IMG/VR virus record: IMGVR_UViG_3300035070_002626
Coordinates: 235,911-299,910 of that record
Length of the DNA: 64,000 bases
Direction: 5' to 3' (one strand)
From: a virus
The stretch's first letter is position 1. Every line of letters begins with the position of its first letter. A program made the position numbers and the translations under genes. Below, piece after piece: positions 8,147 to 16,505 of this stretch. The notes under the pieces are model-generated. The model saw only the letters and a list, made by a program, of their open reading frames with translations, made no database searches and was not told where the DNA came from.

Positions 8147-9238
8147 TTAAAGCCCTGCTAGGCGCTTAAGATCGATAACGTTATTAGCGTCATTTGTTTG
8201 TGATCTTTGTTGTTCGGCCTTAACAGTTTTGTTACCAGTAGATTCAACAAGTGCTTCAGCTTTTTTAGTTGCTTTAGCTTCACTGAGTACTGCTGGCAAA
8301 TACTTCTCAAATGCGTTCTTTAGACGAGATGTTTGAACGTTTTCAAGAAGATTAATCATTACTTCTCTCTTTTGATCGTTAAGAGGAGATAGTAGTTCGT
8401 CTAATGTAGCTTCCCGCTCATTAGCTTCACGAATGATTTTAATTTCATGATTTTTGCTCTCAACAAGCTTTGCGGCTTGTTTTTGAGCAGTAACGGCTTC
8501 TGCCAACTTAATATCTTTATCTTCAATAGTAGCTAATAGCTTGCGTACTTCTGCATTCTCATTGAGATGCGTGGCACCAAACTCTGTAGCATATGCTTCA
8601 AATATACGGCGACCAAAATTGTTCTCACGAGCAACCTTGATATCCTCTTTAAGTTGACTTAGTTCTTGCGTAAGATGAGTAGCAACAGTTGTTGACATCT
8701 TTTTAGCAGATTCTTTTACAAATTTACTTTTTAGACTATCAAGTTGTCCACGTGCTTCGCTGACAAGTTTTACTTTAGTTTCAACTAAGTCTTTCTTGTC
8801 TGCTGCGAATTCCTTGATTTCTTCGGCCAAAGCACTTACAATAAAAGATTCTAGCTTACCAAAACCTTCTGCTTGTACTTTGCGATCTGTGCGTAGTTCG
8901 CGAAGCTCTTCGGAAAGTTTTGATACCATAAAGTTATTAAATTTATTAGCATTTTCTTTCATTGCTTTTGCGGCTTTTACACGGTCCTCTGCAAGCGCCT
9001 TTTTCTCTTCGTTAAGTTGAGCAATTTCTTCTTGCAGGCCTTCTGTTACCATTTTATCTAGGGCTTCTACCATCACTGTTTTATCATGATCATAGCGTTG
9101 TGCAAACTCCTCACGAAGTTCTGCACGAACTGTTTCTTTGGTCTCATTCAACTTTGCTGCCCATTGTTCAGCAATAGCATTACGAGTATCCTCATTAACC
9201 AGGTCGCTATCTAGTAGTGGTTTAATAGCATCTAACAT
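8147..9238 (-). CDS. 22: Prohead scaffold protein gp22
   Basis: 363 residues, highly charged and almost entirely predicted coiled coil, e.g. ETVRAELREEF, EEIAQLNEEKKALAEDR, KNHEIKIIREANERE. It ends in a short tail NNVIDLKRLAGL. T4 gp22 is the major core scaffold around which gp23 assembles and which gp21 degrades. Assignment rests on composition plus exact position between gp21 and gp23; the C-terminal SPLNDQKREVMINLLENVQT region agrees with what I recall of marine gp22 proteins. There are 21 bases to gp23 and 9 to gp21, consistent with one transcript. Confidence 0.92.
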   Translation of the reverse strand: MLDAIKPLLDSDLVNEDTRNAIAEQWAAKLNETKETVRAELREEFAQRYDHDKTVMVEALDKMVTEGLQEEIAQLNEEKKALAEDRVKAAKAMKENANKFNNFMVSKLSEELRELRTDRKVQAEGFGKLESFIVSALAEEIKEFAADKKDLVETKVKLVSEARGQLDSLKSKFVKESAKKMSTTVATHLTQELSQLKEDIKVARENNFGRRIFEAYATEFGATHLNENAEVRKLLATIEDKDIKLAEAVTAQKQAAKLVESKNHEIKIIREANEREATLDELLSPLNDQKREVMINLLENVQTSRLKNAFEKYLPAVLSEAKATKKAEALVESTGNKTVKAEQQRSQTNDANNVIDLKRLAGL

Positions 9239-9247
9239 GCGATTCTC

Positions 9248-9874
9248 CTAAATCTTTAGGTCCCTAATCAAACGAGATACTTCGTCTGTTAGGTACTTCT
9301 GTATTTTGTCGTTTGACCCTGACTCCCTAGCCATTTCAAGAACCGAATGACCATGTTTCATGTTCAAAAGTCCTTCGTAAATAGCTTTAGGGTAAGCATT
9401 TGGAGCACTGGGCTGTGCGACTACATCGACAGTAACAATTTCAAAGTCACTGACGTGTCCGTTGTGTGGATCTACATTACCTGATCCACGACTAGATACT
9501 CCCAATCGTACACCTGACTGAAGCATAGTTTTAACTAGCTCACCCATTGGTGTTGGAAGTATTTTTAGTTTTCCGTATCCATTTGGACCGTCCATCCACA
9601 TACTAGTAATCATGTGACATACACGGTCTAAATTAATCTTAAGGTCATCCGGGTGATCAACTTCACCAAGGACGCTATTGCCTTCTTTGATCTGTTCATT
9701 AAGAGTTTTAACTGCGTTAGAAATCTCACTCACAGGGTATATTCGCTCATTAGCGTTCTTAACACCACCTTGTATGCAGATGCCTTCCATAAAGAGTTCC
9801 TTACCGTCTTTCCCTTCAACAAGTTGAATTTGTGCGGTTTCGAAGGTAAGGTTTTCTCTAAGATAAAGAGCCAT
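9248..9874 (-). CDS. 21: Prohead core protease gp21
   Basis: 208 residues, T4 prohead protease (serine protease of the herpesvirus-assemblin-like fold). The candidate catalytic His is H74 in GEVDHPDD and the nucleophile Ser is in VSSRG at 127-128, with the surrounding LGVSSRGSGNV and FEIVTVDVVAQPSAPNA blocks conserved in the family. After assembly it cleaves scaffold and capsid proteins to mature the head. It sits between the acidic core protein and gp22 in T4-like order with gaps of 9 and 14 bases. Confidence 0.95.
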   Translation of the reverse strand: MALYLRENLTFETAQIQLVEGKDGKELFMEGICIQGGVKNANERIYPVSEISNAVKTLNEQIKEGNSVLGEVDHPDDLKINLDRVCHMITSMWMDGPNGYGKLKILPTPMGELVKTMLQSGVRLGVSSRGSGNVDPHNGHVSDFEIVTVDVVAQPSAPNAYPKAIYEGLLNMKHGHSVLEMARESGSNDKIQKYLTDEVSRLIRDLKI

Positions 9875-9888
9875 ACTTGGTTATCCTT

Positions 9889-10686
9889 TTAGTCAATAAC
9901 GCTTTTGGTATTCACACCAGACGCTTGAGCTAGTTGCGGTTTTGGCGCAGCTTTCATGTCTGGTCTTGTTGTGTTACCTTGGTCTTGTGCTTTTGGAGCA
10001 GGACGACCTTTTTCTGGAGCAGTGTCTGTGTCAACTGGTTTTGCTACAGCACCTTTTGCGCCACTGTTTGCAGCCACAGTACTATGTGTTTGAGTACCAG
10101 CTGGTTCAGTAGTAACAGCTTTAGGAGCAGCAGTTAGGTCAACATTTTCTTCTAGACCTTCCATTTCCATGTCAACTTCGACTGTTTCGTCGTCCATGTC
10201 CATTTCTTCATGGTCATCTTCAACATCGTCGATGTCGTCGGTGTTGTCATCAACTTGACCCATGAGTTCTTCAAACTCGGACATAAGTTCGTCTAGTTTG
10301 TCTTCTAGGCCAACAACACGATCTTCAAGTTCTTCATCGTCGTCATCATCTTCAACGTCGACGTCAACCATTTCGATTTCGTCTTCATCTTCAAAAGTAA
10401 CACCTTGCTCTTCGGCTTCAATTTCGTCAATAAGATTATCAACTTGTGATCCGCCAAGTTCTGACTCGTCAATGGACTCGTCCATTTTGTCATCATACTC
10501 GATGTCTTTTTTAACTTCATCACCAGCTTTTTCAGCATGGTCATCTTTTTCTGCGTCTGATTCTTCAGACATAATGTCTTCATAGATTGTTTTAGATTGC
10601 TCTACAACGATCTCATGAAAGAGAGCTTTTGCTTTATCTTCTTCGTCGTTAATAACGAATTCGATAAGTTGTTCAAATTTATTCAT
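9889..10686 (-). CDS. Acidic prohead core protein, gp68-like
   Basis: 265 residues from the ATG at 10684-10686, chosen because GGAGGAACCAAT stands directly before it; an upstream in-frame ATG at 10728 lies in the promoter region and lacks a ribosome site. The N-terminal 40 residues (MNKFEQLIEFVINDEEDKAK, then ALFHEIVVEQSK and IYEDIM) match a domain I recall in gp68-type core proteins of marine T4-like phages. Residues about 40-190 are extremely acidic with Asp/Glu runs and a coiled-coil segment (EDRVVGLEDKLDELMSEFEE); the tail is Pro/Ala/Thr-rich. It probably forms part of the internal scaffold degraded by gp21. The gp68 name rests on position and the N-terminal motif. Confidence 0.75.
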   Translation of the reverse strand: MNKFEQLIEFVINDEEDKAKALFHEIVVEQSKTIYEDIMSEESDAEKDDHAEKAGDEVKKDIEYDDKMDESIDESELGGSQVDNLIDEIEAEEQGVTFEDEDEIEMVDVDVEDDDDDEELEDRVVGLEDKLDELMSEFEELMGQVDDNTDDIDDVEDDHEEMDMDDETVEVDMEMEGLEENVDLTAAPKAVTTEPAGTQTHSTVAANSGAKGAVAKPVDTDTAPEKGRPAPKAQDQGNTTRPDMKAAPKPQLAQASGVNTKSVID

Positions 10687-10718
10687 ATTGGTTCCTCCAA
10701 AGTATGGGCTCAGTATAA

Positions 10719-10726
10719 TATTTAAC
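10719..10726 (-). promoter_or_regulatory. Probable late promoter GTTAAATA
   Basis: Six of eight matches to TATAAATA, 33 bases upstream of the chosen start at 10686, inside the gap between two head genes. Confidence 0.5.
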
Positions 10727-10780
10727 ATAGAATTAAAAAACTATGCAGTTATAGGAGTAAAATGGGTAGAAAACGATAAA

Positions 10781-10811
10781 TTTATTAGACTAAAAGAAAA
10801 AGTCTAATAAA
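10781..10811 (-). terminator. AT-rich hairpin after gp67-like gene
   Basis: Perfect 11-base inverted repeat (10781-10791 and 10801-10811, loop of 9) beginning 4 bases after the gp67-like stop. On the minus strand it is followed by TTTA rather than a long U-run, so it may be a partial terminator or an RNA processing site. Confidence 0.5.
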
Positions 10812-10814
10812 GTA

Positions 10815-11030
10815 TCACATTTGTGGCGGCGCTGGTGCATATTGTGCTTGCACCTTTTTCAGCTCTTCCTTTTTTTCATAATTTCGCATGTCATACATTT
10901 TACGCAATTTTGAAATTTGTTTAAGAGTTAGTTTAGTTTTGCGCAGTTCGCCGAGTTGCGGTGTAGAATTGTCATCCTCTACATCTTGGTATCCTTCTGG
11001 TGCTGCTTCAAAAAATTCAAATAGTTTCAT
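10815..11030 (-). CDS. Small prohead core protein, gp67-like
   Basis: 71 residues: MKLFEFFEAAPEGYQDVEDD followed by a basic helical segment (LRKTKLTLKQISKLRKMYD) and a Pro-rich tail. It lies between portal-side genes and the acidic core gene, where T4 encodes the 80-residue core protein gp67, and I recall similar small proteins at this place in marine T4-like phages. Position, size and charge pattern support a scaffold role; sequence similarity to T4 gp67 itself cannot be shown here. A late promoter octamer ends only five bases before the ATG, so the message may be almost leaderless. Confidence 0.65.
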   Translation of the reverse strand: MKLFEFFEAAPEGYQDVEDDNSTPQLGELRKTKLTLKQISKLRKMYDMRNYEKKEELKKVQAQYAPAPPQM

Positions 11031-11035
11031 AATAA

Positions 11036-11043
11036 TATTTATC
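11036..11043 (-). promoter_or_regulatory. Late promoter GATAAATA overlapping a stop codon
   Basis: Seven of eight matches to the late octamer. It contains the TAA stop (11039-11041) of the radical SAM gene and lies five bases before the ATG of the gp67-like gene. Confidence 0.6.
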
Positions 11044-12061
11044 CAAAATCTATATCTATAGGATCAATCCTTCCTGCACCTAGAACTGATCCTTTTGAGC
11101 AGTTTCCTATACAAATGTTATGACAGGTTTTTATACTATCAAAACTATTTTTAAGTTTAAATTTGTAAAAATCTGACTGTGCAATATCACTTATACTGTG
11201 AATATTCAAATTTATATCGTTGAGGTTGCCAATTATTTTTCTAAAAAGCCTATCAGACATTGTGTTTTTCCAAGTTGTTCCGGACGTCATACAGCACGGC
11301 AATACATACCCTTCATGATTTATGTACATATCCCCGTGTTGATTCCAGGAGCACTGAGGGCTTGTAAACTCGTTGATACTGTTTGCTACGCTGTGAGACT
11401 TAGTAACAAATTCTATTCCGTCTGCCATTTCTAAATCATACTGAAACTCCCCGTCGATATACACAGGCCAAATAGTAGTTCCAAAGAAATTTCTATTAGA
11501 GTATTGAACTTGAAAGTCTATAAATCCAAGATCTTTTGCCAATTGTCTAGCTTCCTCAATTTGATGTTGATTGTGTTTGAAAACTATGTATTTCCAAGTT
11601 GCATTTCCTCCGGCTGAAATAAAACTTTTTGCATTTTCAATAGTTTTTTCCCAGTTAGCATTTATTCTATAGATGTGATTTGTATCTTCTAATCCATCTA
11701 GTGCAAATACAACATGCACATTCTTATAGGCTGCTATCTCTGAAAACCACTTTTTATTGCGTATACTTCCATTAGTATTAATGTCAACCCGGTTGATGTC
11801 TTTAAAAAAGTCAACAAAATTTCCAATTTCAGGATTCATTACTGGATCGCCGTAATCGCCTTCAAACTTCATATATTTTAAGTTAGGCAAATACTTTAAA
11901 TCGAAATTTTTTGAAAAATTATCAAAACTTAAATGCCCCGGAGTAAGATTTTTATCTAAAAATCCATGTTCGTCAAATCTAGGACATTGTGGGCAGTGCA
12001 AGTTGCAAAAACTAGATGATTCGATTGTTAGTTGTTTAATTTTATTTAAATCTAAGAACAT
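11039..12061 (-). CDS. Radical SAM protein with SPASM-like C-terminus
   Basis: 340 residues. The [4Fe-4S]/SAM motif CX3CX2C is at C19, C23 and C26, followed by a GDYGDP (69-74) GGEP-like loop, DINTNGS (93-99) and FALDG (119-123), the usual barrel landmarks. The C-terminal cysteines C237, C256, C257, C313, C317 and C321 form a SPASM-type auxiliary cluster pattern around GYVLPCC. SPASM proteins act on peptides or other large substrates; the substrate here is unknown. The gene is inserted between portal and gp67 in the head operon and overlaps the upstream small gene by 10 bases, so it is expressed with head proteins. Modification of a virion protein is possible but is inference. Confidence 0.88.
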   Translation of the reverse strand: MFLDLNKIKQLTIESSSFCNLHCPQCPRFDEHGFLDKNLTPGHLSFDNFSKNFDLKYLPNLKYMKFEGDYGDPVMNPEIGNFVDFFKDINRVDINTNGSIRNKKWFSEIAAYKNVHVVFALDGLEDTNHIYRINANWEKTIENAKSFISAGGNATWKYIVFKHNQHQIEEARQLAKDLGFIDFQVQYSNRNFFGTTIWPVYIDGEFQYDLEMADGIEFVTKSHSVANSINEFTSPQCSWNQHGDMYINHEGYVLPCCMTSGTTWKNTMSDRLFRKIIGNLNDINLNIHSISDIAQSDFYKFKLKNSFDSIKTCHNICIGNCSKGSVLGAGRIDPIDIDFG

Positions 12062-12498
12062 TTGCTGTTAAACCAGTGCCACATGGGCGTATAAAAGTCT
12101 ATACGCACTTCGCCGTTAAGTCCAATAAAACCGTAAAACTCGTCAGTTAAGGTTGGACCATTTTGATTGTTGTTACTACCCACATGATAATAACAGGGAT
12201 TTCCGTTAACGTATAAATCAGTTACATCAATTTCATCAAGTACAATTTTCTGCACAATTGCATGAACATTGTAAACAATGTTGTCTTGTTCGTCAACAAT
12301 TGTGTGTTCTTCAGTTTTTCCCCGCATCACTACCCGAATACATTGTTCAGTGTGCTCGGCGGTATCTTCGTATTCAATAGTATATTGTGTTACACCTTCA
12401 TTAAATGAATTACTTGTAACAAGTTTATTGTTTTGGTATACATCAATAAAAATTTCCGGAACAGTTTCACTGCACTCGATATCTATTGTTGAAATCAT
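12052..12498 (-). CDS. Small beta-rich protein beside portal, unknown
   Basis: 148 residues. Its pattern is mostly beta strands: IDIECSETVPEIFIDVYQNN, then TQYTIEYEDT, then DVTDLYVNGNPCYY, then GEVRIDFYTPMWHWF at the C-terminus. The YVNGNP, YGFIGLNGEV and FYTPMWHW phrases recur, in my memory, in unnamed marine phage proteins. There is no signal peptide. It is three bases from the portal stop and overlaps the radical SAM gene by 10 bases, so the two inserted genes probably form a functional pair; it could be the substrate or carrier for the radical SAM enzyme, which is speculation. Confidence 0.6.
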   Translation of the reverse strand: MISTIDIECSETVPEIFIDVYQNNKLVTSNSFNEGVTQYTIEYEDTAEHTEQCIRVVMRGKTEEHTIVDEQDNIVYNVHAIVQKIVLDEIDVTDLYVNGNPCYYHVGSNNNQNGPTLTDEFYGFIGLNGEVRIDFYTPMWHWFNSKCS

Positions 12499-12501
12499 TT
12501 G

Positions 12502-14223
12502 TTATGCTAGAGGCGTTTCTGCTGCAACTGCACCAGCATCGATGTCCACATCAATTTCCTCACCGCCTGCTTCGATGTCACCGCCGGTTTCAATATCTGC
12601 ATCAAAATCAGCAGGACTAACACCAACTGTGCGTAAATCTTTGCCCATTGGTTCAAGTTCACTTGGTTGTCCAGTTTCTTCACTCCACAATTTCGAGTTT
12701 TCTTGCAACTCGTCGTCAGTGAGACCCAGGTAACGTTTCATAAGAAAACGCTTGCTCATGTAGGGAATTTGCTCTAATGTGCTAAACGCTTGCATACGAG
12801 TTGTATCAAGTTCAGCTTGGCGATAACTAGCAAAATTCTGTGGTGGTGCAAACTTGATGTTAAACAACCCACTGTCAATATTAAAGCCTCTCCAGCGCAA
12901 AAACATTTTAAATTCATCATCAAGTTTTTGACAAATTTGCTTTTGCAGTCTTTCACAATACTGATTAAATCTGTATTCTTGTATAAGTGCAGTACCAACA
13001 CGCCCATCGTTCATTGGGCGATCACTGTCGTCTGGGCCAGTTGGAAGGTAACTGCTTGGAACACGAAGTCCTCTGCACATCTTGTTGTTAAAGTATTTTA
13101 AGTCATCAATTTGACCTAAGTTCTCGCCGCCTGGAAGTGTTTCAACTTTAGAACCACGACCTTCTGCTGTTTGTGGGAAGAAGTAGTCTTCGTTGATTGA
13201 CAATGGATTGTATGTAGTATCCATTGTAGTACCAGCTTGTCCGCCTTGTTGATTAGGAATACGTCTTTGGTGCACTTCATTTTTAACACGTTCAACAAAC
13301 TGCATAGCAAGGTGACTTGGCATGTTGCCTACATCAATATAGAATACTCTGCGCTCTGGTGCACGTTGTACACGATAGATTAGAATCGAGTCTTCAAGTA
13401 GTTCTTTTTGTTTGAATACTTTGAAAATCATTTCAAGTATACTTTGACTAAACGGCCAATAAAAATCCAAGCCTTCACTAAGTCCAAGGTGAACTATGTT
13501 TTTAGCATCAATCACTGTTTCGTTTATAGTGTGTTCAAATCTACTTTGTCCACCAGCAAGAGGCGCATTTGGGATAGTGTAGTTTGAATTTGATCCACCG
13601 CTGCCCCCAATTGACCCTGCATTAGGATTTGATCCATAATCTGTAGTGCTTTTAGGAGCAATGCTTAAATTTTGAAAGTTGGGATTAATATCACGAATAA
13701 CGTATTGTTCGGGTTTCTTGCCTTCGTTTTCGTTAACAATAACTCTTACTACTTTGGTCATGTCGACCCAGTATAGTTCAAAGGTTTCTGGATCTCTAAC
13801 AAAAACCTGATCGCCGTACTTCAACGTGTTTCGGAAGAGACGGAATATGCGTTGATCAAACTTGTTGAGTTTAGTCCACTGTTGTAGTTGTTTTCTAATA
13901 ATCTCAATTTCGTTGTTTGTAGGAGTGTCAGCGTAATCAACTTCAAACGGTGTGCCGTTGCTTTCATTGGTTTGTGTTGCAAACTCAGCAATAATATCTA
14001 AACACGCATTGATTTCACTGTCACAATCCATATTTTCATATTGATTATAACGTTCAATTCTGTTTGGATGTCCCGAATACACTTCTGGCAAGTGGCTTTG
14101 ATAGTTTTTAAAACCAAACTGACCACCAGACCCCGATTGCCCTCGTGCAGTTTGCCCGCTTATAGGAGAAAGTTGCCCACCTTCGTTTCCTACTACTTTA
14201 AAGTATTTTTTCCATCCAGCCAT
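12502..14223 (-). CDS. 20: Portal vertex protein gp20
   Basis: 573 residues, T4 portal family: the dodecameric ring at the head vertex through which DNA is packaged and ejected. Diagnostic blocks are RYNQYENMDCDSEINACLDI (about 58-78), FRLFRNTLKYGDQVF, ILIYRVQRAPERRVFYIDVG, the MDTTYNPLSINEDYFFP block, and KYFNNKMCRGLRVPSSYLP. The C-terminus is a low-complexity acidic Gly/Glu/Asp tail. The start follows an AT-rich leader with a late promoter (GATAAATA, 14259-14266). It is the first gene of the head operon. Unlike T4, the gene before it is the tape measure, not the tail tube. Confidence 0.96.
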   Translation of the reverse strand: MAGWKKYFKVVGNEGGQLSPISGQTARGQSGSGGQFGFKNYQSHLPEVYSGHPNRIERYNQYENMDCDSEINACLDIIAEFATQTNESNGTPFEVDYADTPTNNEIEIIRKQLQQWTKLNKFDQRIFRLFRNTLKYGDQVFVRDPETFELYWVDMTKVVRVIVNENEGKKPEQYVIRDINPNFQNLSIAPKSTTDYGSNPNAGSIGGSGGSNSNYTIPNAPLAGGQSRFEHTINETVIDAKNIVHLGLSEGLDFYWPFSQSILEMIFKVFKQKELLEDSILIYRVQRAPERRVFYIDVGNMPSHLAMQFVERVKNEVHQRRIPNQQGGQAGTTMDTTYNPLSINEDYFFPQTAEGRGSKVETLPGGENLGQIDDLKYFNNKMCRGLRVPSSYLPTGPDDSDRPMNDGRVGTALIQEYRFNQYCERLQKQICQKLDDEFKMFLRWRGFNIDSGLFNIKFAPPQNFASYRQAELDTTRMQAFSTLEQIPYMSKRFLMKRYLGLTDDELQENSKLWSEETGQPSELEPMGKDLRTVGVSPADFDADIETGGDIEAGGEEIDVDIDAGAVAAETPLA

Positions 14224-14258
14224 GTATTATTTTTCCAATATGAACATCGTAACTGAAG

Positions 14259-14266
14259 TATTTATC
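14259..14266 (-). promoter_or_regulatory. Late promoter GATAAATA before portal
   Basis: Seven of eight late-octamer matches, 36 bases before the portal ATG. Its first bases belong to the TGA stop (14265-14267) of the tape measure gene. Confidence 0.65.
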
Positions 14267-16442
14267 ACCCTCGACGGGTTGCATTTAGTATTTCCTGGCT
14301 GGTGTTGTTAGCACGTTGCATAGCAGTTACAAGTTCAGTTAATTTTTCAATGGTTAGATCCGACACTTCTTTTCTTGCTAGACTATCTGCATGCTGGCTT
14401 GCCAATTGATTGTTTGCTACTTTGAGATTTTCATTTAATACATCTGACAAATTGCTGCTGTTTTGTAACGTGCCGGCTGGGCCTGCTGTTGAAGGTACAG
14501 CATCTGATGTTCCTGGTGGAGCATATTTTTTTCTACTTTCTTCAAGTAGTTTTAATAAATCACTATTGTTTCCGTAATCTGGTGCTGCACTTGTTGGCGA
14601 AGTACCGTCACCTCCAGCTGGCATTGTTCCACTATCGCCACCAACAAATCTTCCAAAAAACATCTTTTTGATGCTTTCCCATGTCTCTGCGTTTTGTTTT
14701 CTAGAGTTTTCAAGTCTTTCTTGAATTTGTTGTTGCGCTATCTCTCTTTCTTCTGGACTCATACCTGTAAAATCTACAATTCCAGTACCAGATTCTGGCA
14801 TTATTTGTTCAGTAACTGCTGACTTTAATCCTCCTACACCGCCTTCGGAAAATATTTGTAGCATTTTAAGCATTTCGGTATTTGATTTTTGTACTATTTC
14901 GGCAAATTGTTTAACTGCACTAGCTGCTGGGCCCATAAGCTCTTTGGCCATTTTATCAGCTTCAATTGCTGCTCTTTGTAAAGCAACCTGTGCAGAAATT
15001 AAGTCAGCAGTTGTAGTATCCGTTGCTGTTGTTAAACTATCTTGTGATGTTTTTAATTTTTCTAAGTCGTCAGCTGTTAAATTAGCACGTTGGGACACAT
15101 TAAACATACCTTCAAACACTGCATCCAATGGTGTGCCAAGCCCAACTAGTCTAGCAATTCCTGCTGATCCTCCTAGAGAATCAAATCTATTGTTAATGCC
15201 TTGCATGATTAATGCTGTTGCATCAAGATCACTTATAGTACCTGCACGTAGTGCAGCAACCGCAGCAACACCTTCTTGCCCAGCTGCAAGAACAAACCCT
15301 TGTGCAGCTTCGGTACCGAGGTTGCCTGCCATTGCATCACGCAAACCATCAGCAATTTCTTTACTTGCAACAGTTTCAATAGCTGCTGATGTGGTTTGCA
15401 TGGCTAGTGCAGCTCGACGACCTTCGTCGCCGCCTAGTCTTTCTTGGATATCAGCAGCGGCACCCATTAAACGTATGTTTCGTGTTTGTGCATCCATTAT
15501 GGCTTGTTGATCGTCGATACTTCTACCAGTTATCCTCGAAAGAGTGGACAGTTTACGAATGTATTCTTCGCTGCCTTGTGCAAGTGCCCTTGCTGACATT
15601 GTTTCAACTCTACCAGTTCTTGCTTGTAACAACAAATATTTTGTTGTTAGTTCATTTTGTTTTTCGGCGCCCACACCCAAAGCTATCAAGCCTTGTCTAA
15701 ATGGTTCCATGTCTGCTGAGACTCGAGAAAATCTCTCAATACCTTCGCTTGCATCGCCAAACGCAAATGCAAGACCTTCAGCACCTTTGGACGCTACAGC
15801 ACTAAACTGTGTAAAACTAAGTCCAGCATCAATACTTTGATTCATTAGCTCAGTTAATCCGCTAGCAGTTAACCCGCCAACTTGCCCTACTGTGCGAAAT
15901 GCTTCACTTGCACGTTGTACTTCGGCTGTTACTTGCTGGCCTACTGTGGTAAGGATGTCAGCAACTGCTTCAGTAATTGCAGCGGCAAACTTGCCCACTG
16001 CATTGATTGCGCCTCCGATAACGCCGCCAACAACAGGAATACCGTCAGCAAGCCCGCCTAGTGCTTCACCAGCTACTCCTGCTAGTTTTCCTGTTGTTTT
16101 TAGTGCCGAGCCAGCTAGGTTTATCGATGGGTTCAAGCTGGTAAAGTCTTCCCTACTTTGCCTAACTGCACTAGCTGCTTCTGCAAAAGACGATCCGGCC
16201 TTAACAGCGCCAACTGCCATTTTACCTACAGCGGCAGTTCCTTTGCCGACTGAATTAGCAAACGACTCTTGGGAGGATATTATTGCTTTGTACTTGTTTT
16301 GAACATTGCTTAACTGGCTGTTGATTTTATTCCATTGAGAACTGCCTACTTGCTGACTGTTAGCCAGTTGCAACATAGACTGTTGCAATCGAGAGATTTC
16401 ATCATTCAATCTCTGTAGGTCTTGATCATCAAAATCTGCCAT
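14265..16442 (-). CDS. Tail tape-measure protein (gp29-like)
   Basis: 725 residues from ATG 16440-16442 (MADFDDQDLQRLND); an in-frame extension to 16550 would run through the promoter region and the opposite-strand gene and is rejected. It has an N-terminal coiled coil (about 5-60), then a long Ala/Gly-rich helical stretch with a hydrophobic segment (GIPVVGGVIGGAINAVGKF, about 150-170), then helical repeats and a Gly/Pro-rich linker before a final helix. This composition is typical of tape measures, which span the tail tube lumen and set its length. T4 gp29 has 590 residues. Position beside the gp26/gp51 hub genes supports the call. Confidence 0.8.
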   Translation of the reverse strand: MADFDDQDLQRLNDEISRLQQSMLQLANSQQVGSSQWNKINSQLSNVQNKYKAIISSQESFANSVGKGTAAVGKMAVGAVKAGSSFAEAASAVRQSREDFTSLNPSINLAGSALKTTGKLAGVAGEALGGLADGIPVVGGVIGGAINAVGKFAAAITEAVADILTTVGQQVTAEVQRASEAFRTVGQVGGLTASGLTELMNQSIDAGLSFTQFSAVASKGAEGLAFAFGDASEGIERFSRVSADMEPFRQGLIALGVGAEKQNELTTKYLLLQARTGRVETMSARALAQGSEEYIRKLSTLSRITGRSIDDQQAIMDAQTRNIRLMGAAADIQERLGGDEGRRAALAMQTTSAAIETVASKEIADGLRDAMAGNLGTEAAQGFVLAAGQEGVAAVAALRAGTISDLDATALIMQGINNRFDSLGGSAGIARLVGLGTPLDAVFEGMFNVSQRANLTADDLEKLKTSQDSLTTATDTTTADLISAQVALQRAAIEADKMAKELMGPAASAVKQFAEIVQKSNTEMLKMLQIFSEGGVGGLKSAVTEQIMPESGTGIVDFTGMSPEEREIAQQQIQERLENSRKQNAETWESIKKMFFGRFVGGDSGTMPAGGDGTSPTSAAPDYGNNSDLLKLLEESRKKYAPPGTSDAVPSTAGPAGTLQNSSNLSDVLNENLKVANNQLASQHADSLARKEVSDLTIEKLTELVTAMQRANNTSQEILNATRRG

Positions 16443-16467
16443 TAAATTCTTACCCGTTTTTACGCTG

Positions 16468-16475
16468 TATAAGTA
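16468..16475 (+). promoter_or_regulatory. Probable late promoter TATAAGTA for hub genes
   Basis: Seven of eight matches to the late octamer on the plus strand, 30 bases before the ATG of the gp26-like gene. It sits in a small hairpin (CTGTA/TACAG). Confidence 0.5.
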
Positions 16476-16485
16476 CAGTATCATA

Positions 16486-16493
16486 TATTTATG
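16486..16493 (-). promoter_or_regulatory. Late promoter CATAAATA for tape measure
   Basis: Seven of eight matches on the minus strand, 43 bases before the tape measure ATG, forming with 16468-16475 a divergent promoter pair in 63 bases. Confidence 0.6.
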
Positions 16494-16505
16494 GTAGGAA
16501 AAAAC

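Noticed and set aside
10687-10728. Longer start for the gp68-like gene at 10728
   Set aside because: The region contains a late octamer and the ribosome site GGAGGA belonging to the ATG at 10686; family N-termini begin at that ATG.
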